Source of the DNA: Alistipes sp.
GTDB taxonomy: Bacteria; Bacteroidota; Bacteroidia; Bacteroidales; Rikenellaceae
DNA length: 38,144 nt
NCBI GenBank assembly: GCA_017505725.1
Contig: JAFVOR010000009.1
Location: 1 to 38,144, forward strand
Direction: 5' to 3'
Positions 32,336 through 38,144 of the stretch are shown one piece after another. Under the pieces are notes generated by a model. That model did not search any database and was not told the DNA's origin. It saw nothing but the letters and a program-made list of their open reading frames with translations. How positions within the stretch are numbered: the first letter of the stretch is position 1; each line of letters opens with the position of its first letter. Position numbers and translations under genes: made by a program.

Positions 32336-33217
32336 TTATAACTTGGCTCCGCAGTGGTTGCAGAATCTCCATCCCTCGTTTACGGGTTTATTGCATACGG
32401 GACACAACTTGCTGCTGGAGGTGTTGCCCTCGAGGTTGTGTATCAGATTTTTGAACTGCTGACTCTCCTTCCATTGAAGAATTTCGCGCACACGAACTGC
32501 GCTGAATGGGTGAGATTGACTGAGGGTTACTCCAAGTTGCAGAGTCTTGTTCCACAAACCGTCGTTCTTGATTTCGTCGTACTTGTCGGCCTGCTTTGCC
32601 CACTCCTCCATATTGATCTTGCTGGTGATGCTCTTTGGACCGCCCGAGAGTCGAGCCATAGTGCTTGCTACCACATCGGGCGAACAGATGATGCTTGCGC
32701 AACGGTCACACGAGAGCTCGCTCATTCGCGACCAATGCAATATCGCCAACTGCAGAGGCACGGTCAGGAAGTCGAATATTCCTACCGAGTCGACGCCCAT
32801 CAGGATGTAGCGTGCAATGCTGTGGTAGAGTACGTGTCGGCAGAGGATGTGTCCGCACTCGTGTGCGATGACCGAGTCAAGCTCCTCGTCGTTCAGCAAT
32901 TCGACCAATCCCGAGGTTATTGTGATATATATCTTGGTATCTCCAAATGTCCAAGCGTTGGGCATAGGGTCCATCTGCAGATAGAACTCGGGCTCCTCGA
33001 TGCCGAGCTTCTGGCAGATTGGTGGCAAGTGGTTGTAGAGCTCCGGCAATTGAGTGGGCGAGAGTCGCACAGCAGTTGCCATATTGAGTCCATATTGTAG
33101 TTGCTCGAATCCCAAAGCCATAATTTTCTTGACCAAGGTCGGGAATCCGGGAATGCTCTCCATCTGACGCAGTGCAGCAGCATCGCTCGGATGGATAAAT
33201 TCTGAAGGCTTAATCAT
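32336..33217 (-). CDS. M48-family metallopeptidase with C-terminal zinc ribbon
   Basis: The 293-residue protein carries the active site HECGH at 119-123 and a third zinc ligand Glu167 in SELSCDR, the M48 pattern. SHPFSAVRVREIL at 235-247 is a typical M48 C-terminal element. A weakly hydrophobic stretch at 133-162 replaces the usual membrane helices, so the enzyme may be cytosolic. Residues 272-289 form a zinc ribbon, CxxC-x10-CxxC, as in two operon neighbours. M48 enzymes such as HtpX degrade damaged or regulatory proteins; here a role in triggered proteolysis is inferred from context. Confidence 0.88.
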   Translation of the reverse strand: MIKPSEFIHPSDAAALRQMESIPGFPTLVKKIMALGFEQLQYGLNMATAVRLSPTQLPELYNHLPPICQKLGIEEPEFYLQMDPMPNAWTFGDTKIYITITSGLVELLNDEELDSVIAHECGHILCRHVLYHSIARYILMGVDSVGIFDFLTVPLQLAILHWSRMSELSCDRCASIICSPDVVASTMARLSGGPKSITSKINMEEWAKQADKYDEIKNDGLWNKTLQLGVTLSQSHPFSAVRVREILQWKESQQFKNLIHNLEGNTSSSKLCPVCNKPVNEGWRFCNHCGAKL

Positions 33218-33255
33218 AATGGTTAGTAATTTTATATAGGTCTAGGATTACTCCG

Positions 33256-34374
33256 TTAATTCTTGTGCAACGACCAATCTATCTCTGTCGGTCTGCCACA
33301 TTCGTTGCAATATACCTGGAACTTGGCTACAGAGTGACCGCAAGTGTTGCACTGGAAAGTCTCTTCGGTCTTTTTCTTCGGTTTGCTACTCTTGCGCTTC
33401 ACAATATCATATCCAAGTTTCTGCACCAGCTTCAGTGTCTGCATCGCCATATCGCGGTCGAACTTCTTTTCACTGTCGGGCAACTTCGAGTATGGCACCA
33501 TACAAGGGGTCTGCTTCTTCTCGTCGTCGCGACGCTTGCCGTAGGTCCAGCCAAGCTCCTGACGACCCTTTGCCCACACATTGTGTGCATTCTCGGCAAT
33601 GGCCTCGCGCAACTCATTGAGGTCGCTGCTCAACTCTACGTCAGAGAGATCTATAGGCTCAGGAATATATAGTTCGTTATCTTTTTGCGTTACGGTGACC
33701 AGATAGTTTTTCGAGTCGTTCCACGCATCCACAAATTGATCTATCGTGTAGCTATCCTCCTTGTTTGGTGAGTTCGGATCAAAAATCTTAACTATATTTC
33801 TCTTTTTATCGCACGCAAGCACTACAACGGTATGGTCAGGTATCTCGCCTATCATAATATCCTCTATTGCCTCGGCTACCTTGTCACCAAGCAGTTCTCC
33901 TCCATCTACTGCTGCTATAATGTGTTCTCTATTCTCTAATGCCTTAATGATATCGTCGATGCTGCGCCTGTATTGTCGCTTGACCACAAGCCCCTTGCCC
34001 TCGAGATGGCGTCCTATGTTGTGAAGTGCTGTGCCATCCTCTTTTTGCCATCCGTTGTTGATGGCATCATCGAGCAACTTTCTCTCGTCAAATTCGATAC
34101 CTTGTTTGTTGAGGATATATTTTTCGCACTCGAGACAGCAGTAGTTCTCCTCGCCGCACGAGGCTGCCAATGCTGTCATTGGCAGAATCTCGCAGGCGGA
34201 ATATTGATGCCCCAATTCGGCATCGACCTCGTAGGCGATATTTAAGATCTCTCTAATTTTGGCATCCTCTGCGTATGCCTTAAGAATAGTCTGACTCTCT
34301 TGCGAATCGACATTACCATCAAGGAATGCCGCCAACATCTCGTCGGAGATGTCAAATGTCGACCTCTTTTTCAT
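33256..34374 (-). CDS. Anti-sigma-like/C39-like peptidase/RyR/zinc-ribbon fusion
   Basis: The 372-residue protein combines four parts. Residues 1-55 (ISDEMLAAFLDGNVDSQE) resemble the N-terminal helices of Bacteroidota anti-sigma factors. Residues ~57-230 look like a C39/papain-like cysteine peptidase, with candidate Cys80 in YCCLEC, His181 in IPDHTVVVL and Asp199 in IFDPNSP. Residues ~240-325 form an RyR domain (ENAHNVWAKGRQELGWTYG, FDRDMAMQTLKLVQKLG). Residues 342-359 form a zinc ribbon CxxC-x10-CxxC. No membrane helix is seen. It begins 5 bp after the ECF sigma gene, suggesting sigma control by a sensor that can cleave itself or a partner. Peptidase activity is unproven. Confidence 0.8.
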   Translation of the reverse strand: MKKRSTFDISDEMLAAFLDGNVDSQESQTILKAYAEDAKIREILNIAYEVDAELGHQYSACEILPMTALAASCGEENYCCLECEKYILNKQGIEFDERKLLDDAINNGWQKEDGTALHNIGRHLEGKGLVVKRQYRRSIDDIIKALENREHIIAAVDGGELLGDKVAEAIEDIMIGEIPDHTVVVLACDKKRNIVKIFDPNSPNKEDSYTIDQFVDAWNDSKNYLVTVTQKDNELYIPEPIDLSDVELSSDLNELREAIAENAHNVWAKGRQELGWTYGKRRDDEKKQTPCMVPYSKLPDSEKKFDRDMAMQTLKLVQKLGYDIVKRKSSKPKKKTEETFQCNTCGHSVAKFQVYCNECGRPTEIDWSLHKN

Positions 34375-34379
34375 AATAA

Positions 34380-34919
34380 TTAATACTCTTTGCGTGCTAT
34401 CTGTATCAAATTTGTAAGCGCACGCTTTTTAATGTTATACAAATTGTCTACGGTGACACCGAGCTCGTCGGCTACCTTCTGTGGCTCTGCTTCCTGCAAT
34501 ATCAACCTGCGAATGACGTAGACATAGCGTTTGTTGGACATCTGCGAGAGTAGACGCTCCACATCCATACCGGCTGTTGTCTTTTTTTCTGTATCTCCGT
34601 CATCGCCCTCCTGCACTATAAGAGACTTACCTCCATTCATATCTATCACTCGATCACGCTTCGCTATGAAATAGCGTATGGCTACAATCTTGATCCAGCT
34701 ATAGATGGAGCTGCGTCCCTCGAACTGACGAAGACGTTTCGCATCATTCTCCATAAGGTGCAGGTAGAACTCGTTAACGAACTCGTCGTAGTCGACCTTA
34801 TACGAGAATACTTGGTTGATAATGCTGACAAACAGAGGACGGCAGCTCACGAACAAGAACTGCCTTGTAACTTGCTCGTCGCGAGCAATTAGCGCCTCGA
34901 TAATCTGTTTATCATTCAT
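34380..34919 (-). CDS. ECF-type RNA polymerase sigma factor
   Basis: The 179-residue protein has the two ECF regions. Sigma-2 lies at about 20-92 (DYDEFVNEFYLHLMEND, FEGRSSIYSWIKIVAIRYF). Sigma-4 lies at about 120-176 with a helix-turn-helix (VADELGVTVDNLYNIKKRAL). The linker is longer and more acidic than usual (QEGDDGDTEKK). Its ATG overlaps the stop of the upstream channel-like gene, and the putative anti-sigma fusion follows 5 bp later. It probably controls its own operon, but no target promoter is identified. Confidence 0.88.
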   Translation of the reverse strand: MNDKQIIEALIARDEQVTRQFLFVSCRPLFVSIINQVFSYKVDYDEFVNEFYLHLMENDAKRLRQFEGRSSIYSWIKIVAIRYFIAKRDRVIDMNGGKSLIVQEGDDGDTEKKTTAGMDVERLLSQMSNKRYVYVIRRLILQEAEPQKVADELGVTVDNLYNIKKRALTNLIQIARKEY

Positions 34920-37264
34920 TATTTGTCTGTTGTTTTTGGTTCTTCTTTATCTTGTGTTTTAGTTACCTCTTTGTTCTCTTGTTCGGCTTGCTTCTCTTCC
35001 TTGGTATTCTTTGGCGGATTTAGTTCGCGAAGAGCGCGAGGAAGTATCATTGCAAAACCCTCGTCAATCTCAATAGAGCGAGTGTCAATCTCTCTTAATT
35101 TGTCAAATGAGCAAATGTCAAAGTGTGCCATCTCACTCTTGTACGGTTTTTTCTTTGTCTTGTCGGCCTTAACCTCGTTTTGCTCGTCTACGGTGAGTGG
35201 GCGATATCCCATCATCAACTGCTCCATATTCCATCGGGCGTGCTCGACCTTAGCAAGTATATTGACCTCGTCTTTGGTCAAAACCCTCTCTCCATTCCAG
35301 CCTATGCAACGCATCTTGCACCAGGCTGTACTTGCTGAGTAGAAATTAGACCACGCTTCAGATACCTTCGATTTACCGAATGTATTTTTGCCTTCATCAA
35401 CTTTTTCCACCTTCTCCATTATGGAATTGTAGGCTTCGCCATTTTTGTCGGCTATTGATTTAATATCATTCACCAAATCAATATTGTAGAAATCGTGCGC
35501 CATACCAAATGCTCGCATCTTGTTGTGGTATGGGTTGAATTGGTTGCCTTTCTTGTGTGTCATCTGCGTAATCAGCGAATCGCCATAGCGGTTGTAAACC
35601 AAAATCTGATTCACCTTGTCGTAGACTTCTCTGTCGAGATAGAGTGCAGCCGCCAGACATCGGTTTGGCTCAGGCAGACAGATGGCTATGGTGACGATGC
35701 TGTTATCCTCTTTCGAAGCATCACTGATATACTTCTGCATCGCCTTCATAGCGATGCTGCCATTGATGAACTCCCACTCTATATCGAGGAAGTCGCCACC
35801 CAAGTGTTCGTACTCGCTTGATGGGATGTTTTCGTCGTCCCAATTAATCTCCTCGCCTTCGACATTGCCATATCTCCAATGCGAGAGTGCAAACAGATCC
35901 TTGAATCTGCCCATAAAGAAATCCTTCTCCTCGTCGGCGTTTTTGTCGATGAAGGTTATCTTTGTGCGTTTTTGTGGACATATACCATCTTTGCTATGAA
36001 AGTTAGGGTAGTGCGCCACGTGAGCAGCGTTAATTGCCATCGAGATACCCATACGCGACATACCAACGATAATGAGGTGCACGTGCTTGGGTGACTCGGC
36101 ATTGATGCCTTCCGCACCTTCGAGTGGCAGATAACCGCTTTGGTCGGTTGCGGGCTCTCGGCCGATAAGCACCTGCTGTGCCCAACTGTCGTAGTAGTTG
36201 AATGGCTTGAAGTCGATGCAATCCTTGATGTTGTTACTTATCTCCGAGTACTGGAAGACCGAGAAGGTGGTCTGGTACTCGAACATAACGTGGCAGGTCA
36301 ACTTCTTATGTACCTTTCCCAAGTGCTTGCGAATCAGCTCCAGGCACTCCATATTCATAGTGTCGTGGTACGACTCGGTGTCGTCGCTACGCACATCTTC
36401 TCCAATGATGTAGACCTCCTTGGCAGAGCGGACCTTCAAATTCTCAATATCGCGGTCGGAGGTGCGATTACCGTAGTAGATGATCACGTGACGCTGCTCC
36501 CTCTCGGTGAGATTCGAGAATAACTCCATTCTAAACTTCTCGACATCGCGCGATGTCTGAATCAGGATGTAGGGGATGTGCTTGTCGTCAATCAGCTCCT
36601 CCGACTCTATTCTTGAGTCACTTTTGCTGAATATCTGCTCCACTATGCCGGCCACCATATCGTTGCCACCAATGATGATGTAGTGCTCGTTCTTGCTGAG
36701 AAAATCATCATACTCCACTTTTCCATTCAACCACTTTGCCTTACGGTTGTCGAGCCATCCAATCAAGGATGCTATCAGGAGACCATTCAACAAGACCACA
36801 CCAAGTAACGCAATAAGGGTTACTAATCCCACCTCGCTGGTTGCTGCGTTGCCAATGTTTCCTGGGTCAACATAGTGTGCAAATATATTCCAGATCACTG
36901 ACGACTCACCAGTAATTGCCGGTTGTGCTTTGGGGAAGTCACAACAGATTGCAAAAGGTGCTATGATGAATGGTACGAGCAGTACAATCGATACGACCTT
37001 CTTTAGAAAGTGACCATAGACCAAGTGCCAATCGAACTTTGGCTTATGGCAGAAAAAAGTGTGGAGCGCAATGCAGATTTGCAGAGCGCCAACTAAGGCT
37101 ATAATGAAGATTATAGTGTTCGATACATATTTGCAGTCGCAAATGTTGAACGCTGGCTTAATCAGCGTATAGTAGACCAATGCAACGACTCCGGTCCACA
37201 AAGCGACCTGGTCGAGTCTCTTGAGTCCTTGCTTGACGACTCTCTTCAACTTATTCTTGCCCAT
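34919..37264 (-). CDS. RCK-type ion-channel-like membrane protein with RyR-like domain
   Basis: The 781-residue protein begins with membrane segments at about 20-36, 48-70, 88-108 and 146-170. The stretch WNIFAHYVDPGN (125-136) before the last helix resembles the pore region of CASTOR/POLLUX-type channels. Two Rossmann RCK/TrkA-like domains follow, with IIIGGNDMVAG at 196-206 and LIIVGMSRMG at 397-406. Residues ~650-740 resemble the C-terminal RyR-like domain of bacterial NAD-binding proteins (VEHARWNMEQLMMGYRP). The tail is Lys/Glu-rich. It is first in the operon behind a single -7 box. Ligand-gated ion flux is my inference; the family gives no direct function. Confidence 0.82.
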   Translation of the reverse strand: MGKNKLKRVVKQGLKRLDQVALWTGVVALVYYTLIKPAFNICDCKYVSNTIIFIIALVGALQICIALHTFFCHKPKFDWHLVYGHFLKKVVSIVLLVPFIIAPFAICCDFPKAQPAITGESSVIWNIFAHYVDPGNIGNAATSEVGLVTLIALLGVVLLNGLLIASLIGWLDNRKAKWLNGKVEYDDFLSKNEHYIIIGGNDMVAGIVEQIFSKSDSRIESEELIDDKHIPYILIQTSRDVEKFRMELFSNLTEREQRHVIIYYGNRTSDRDIENLKVRSAKEVYIIGEDVRSDDTESYHDTMNMECLELIRKHLGKVHKKLTCHVMFEYQTTFSVFQYSEISNNIKDCIDFKPFNYYDSWAQQVLIGREPATDQSGYLPLEGAEGINAESPKHVHLIIVGMSRMGISMAINAAHVAHYPNFHSKDGICPQKRTKITFIDKNADEEKDFFMGRFKDLFALSHWRYGNVEGEEINWDDENIPSSEYEHLGGDFLDIEWEFINGSIAMKAMQKYISDASKEDNSIVTIAICLPEPNRCLAAALYLDREVYDKVNQILVYNRYGDSLITQMTHKKGNQFNPYHNKMRAFGMAHDFYNIDLVNDIKSIADKNGEAYNSIMEKVEKVDEGKNTFGKSKVSEAWSNFYSASTAWCKMRCIGWNGERVLTKDEVNILAKVEHARWNMEQLMMGYRPLTVDEQNEVKADKTKKKPYKSEMAHFDICSFDKLREIDTRSIEIDEGFAMILPRALRELNPPKNTKEEKQAEQENKEVTKTQDKEEPKTTDK

Positions 37265-37299
37265 AATTACACCTCTATTAGAATATGCTCTAAAGGTTG

Positions 37300-37316
37300 A
37301 TTCAATCGGATTGAAT
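37300..37316. promoter_or_regulatory. Palindrome in the leader of the RyR/TIR operon
   Basis: ATTCAAT-CGG-ATTGAAT has perfect 7-base arms and lies just downstream of the predicted transcription start, 36 bp before the first ATG. It may be an operator. Confidence 0.4.
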
Positions 37317-37329
37317 ATTTAACCTCCTA

Positions 37330-37337
37330 CAAAGTTA
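37330..37337 (-). promoter_or_regulatory. -7 box of the RyR/TIR operon
   Basis: Minus-strand TAACTTTG matches TAnnTTTG 66 bases upstream of the first ATG. There is no good -33 TTTG about 20 bases upstream, so the promoter may need an activator or the operon's own ECF sigma. Confidence 0.5.
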
Positions 37338-37394
37338 TAGAAAAAAGTTGGATATATCCTCTATAAAGTCGCATTTTTTTTGAAAACAGTGCAC

Positions 37395-37426
37395 AAAAAA
37401 AGACGAACCCCGAAAGATTCGTCTTT
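37395..37426 (-). terminator. Terminator of the rpsR-rplI operon
   Basis: AAAGACGAA (37399-37407) pairs with TTCGTCTTT (37418-37426); on the minus strand the stem runs into a T7 stretch. It lies 21 bp after rplI. Confidence 0.85.
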
Positions 37427-37446
37427 GTCGTTATAGGAGTGACTCC

Positions 37447-37887
37447 TTACTCAGCTGCAACAACCGAGAGAGTAGCCTCGGCCTTAACCTCACGGTGGAG
37501 CTTAATGGTAGCCTTGTACTCACCTACAGTGTTGATAGCCTCAACGGTGATGTTCTTCTTCTCAACCTCGATGCCCTTCTCAGCGAAAGCTGCAGCAACA
37601 TCTGCCGAAGTGATAGTACCGAAGATACGACCCTCCTCTGCCTTTACAGCGAAAGTGAGTGGGAGGTTAGCAATCTTCTCAGCGAGTGCCTGAGCATCAG
37701 CCAAGATCTTAGCGTCCTTGTGAGCACGCTGCTTGAGGTTCTCTGCCAACACCTTCTTTGCCGAAGCAGTAGCAGCCTTTGCGAAACCCTGTGGAATGAG
37801 GTAGTTGTTCGCATAACCCGGCTTAACCGAAACGATGTCGTTTGCGTATCCGAGGTTCTCTACATCCTTAATCAAAATAATCTCCAT
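37447..37887 (-). CDS. rplI: 50S ribosomal protein L9
   Basis: The 146-residue protein begins MEIILIKDVENLGYANDIV and has the N-domain glycine pattern (VKPGYANNYLIPQGFA), the long central helix and the C-domain (FGTITSADVAAAF). L9 binds 23S rRNA near the L1 stalk. The ATG at 37887 follows AAGGAGGAG, one of the few strong Shine-Dalgarno sequences in the window; a TTG extension to 37914 is rejected. It lies 14 bp after rpsR in the usual rpsF-rpsR-rplI operon. Confidence 0.96.
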   Translation of the reverse strand: MEIILIKDVENLGYANDIVSVKPGYANNYLIPQGFAKAATASAKKVLAENLKQRAHKDAKILADAQALAEKIANLPLTFAVKAEEGRIFGTITSADVAAAFAEKGIEVEKKNITVEAINTVGEYKATIKLHREVKAEATLSVVAAE

Positions 37888-37901
37888 AGTGTTTCTCCTC
37901 C

Positions 37902-38144
37902 TTATTTCATACAATCGGTTACGAATGGCAAAATTGCGAGGTGACGAGCACGCTTAACAGCCTGAGCCACCTTCTTCTGGAACTTCTGCGAAGTACCTGT
38001 GAGACGACGAGGAAGGATCTTACCCTGCTCGTTGAGGAACTTCTTCAAGAACTCACCATCCTTGTAATCTACATACTTAATGCCGAGCTTCTTGAAACGG
38101 CAATACTTCTTCTTCTTAACATCAACCGACACTGGGTTGAGGAA
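37902..38144 (-). CDS. rpsR: 30S ribosomal protein S18 (N-terminus cut by window edge)
   Basis: The frame is open to the last base of the window and ends at 37902. The visible 80 residues contain [23 protein letters not shown] and [30 protein letters not shown], diagnostic of S18. A GTG at 38132 is not the start, because coding continues upstream (FLNPVSVDV). The few missing N-terminal residues and rpsF are expected just outside. Confidence 0.95.
   Translation of the reverse strand, partial: FLNPVSVDVKKKKYCRFKKLGIKYVDYKDGEFLKKFLNEQGKILPRRLTGTSQKFQKKVAQAVKRARHLAILPFVTDCMK

Overview
The window looks like chromosomal DNA from a gut-type member of the Bacteroidales. Rikenellaceae/Alistipes is my best guess, from the moderate GC, heavy use of TCG serine codons and family resemblance; no rRNA or marker tree was available. 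Supporting points are Bacteroidota-style promoters (TTTG, about 20 bases, TAnnTTTG), weak A-rich ribosome binding sites, a Bat (Bacteroides aerotolerance) operon, a CyuA-type desulfidase and a large single-chain pyruvate:ferredoxin oxidoreductase. No rRNA, tRNA, transposase, integrase or CRISPR array is visible.

Layout. 1-2783 (minus): a sugar-utilisation cluster of ribokinase, a GRP/RhaT-like sugar transporter and a truncated lipoprotein. 2730-5480: a small accessory island with a 122-bp tandem repeat, a TIR protein fused to a ribosomal L7/L12-like domain and a DUF1566-like domain, and an AT-rich membrane protein. 5482-11811 (plus): thymidine kinase, then MoxR ATPase, DUF58, BatD-like, TPR, BatA and BatB. 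11948-14729 (minus): cysteine desulfidase-like protein and a secreted M64 peptidase. 14853-25459 (plus): asnS, rpoN, glf, rsmA, a DUF4886 protein and nifJ, separated by repeat-rich spacers. 25533-29550 (minus): infC, thrS, pdxA. 29722-37264 (minus): a compact eight-gene accessory operon. 37447-38144 (minus): rplI and partial rpsR.

The main discovery candidate is the eight-gene operon at 29722-37264. In transcription order it encodes an RCK-type ion-channel-like membrane protein with a C-terminal RyR-like domain, an ECF sigma factor, an anti-sigma-like/C39-like peptidase/RyR/zinc-ribbon fusion, an M48 peptidase with the same kind of zinc ribbon, a small acidic protein, a membrane protein with the same zinc ribbon, a TIR-coiled-coil-WD40 protein split by a frameshift, and a stand-alone RyR protein. 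Gaps are very short and a single promoter and terminator bracket the set. I infer a stress- or invader-sensing system in which a TIR (possible NADase) may be coupled to RyR-domain sensors, proteolysis and a membrane channel. I do not recognise it as a named system.

The spacers carry several structured repeat families: a ~126-nt hairpin element in three copies with compensatory base changes, tracts of mini-hairpins with different stems, and a three-arm structure with two mutually exclusive hairpins upstream of nifJ.
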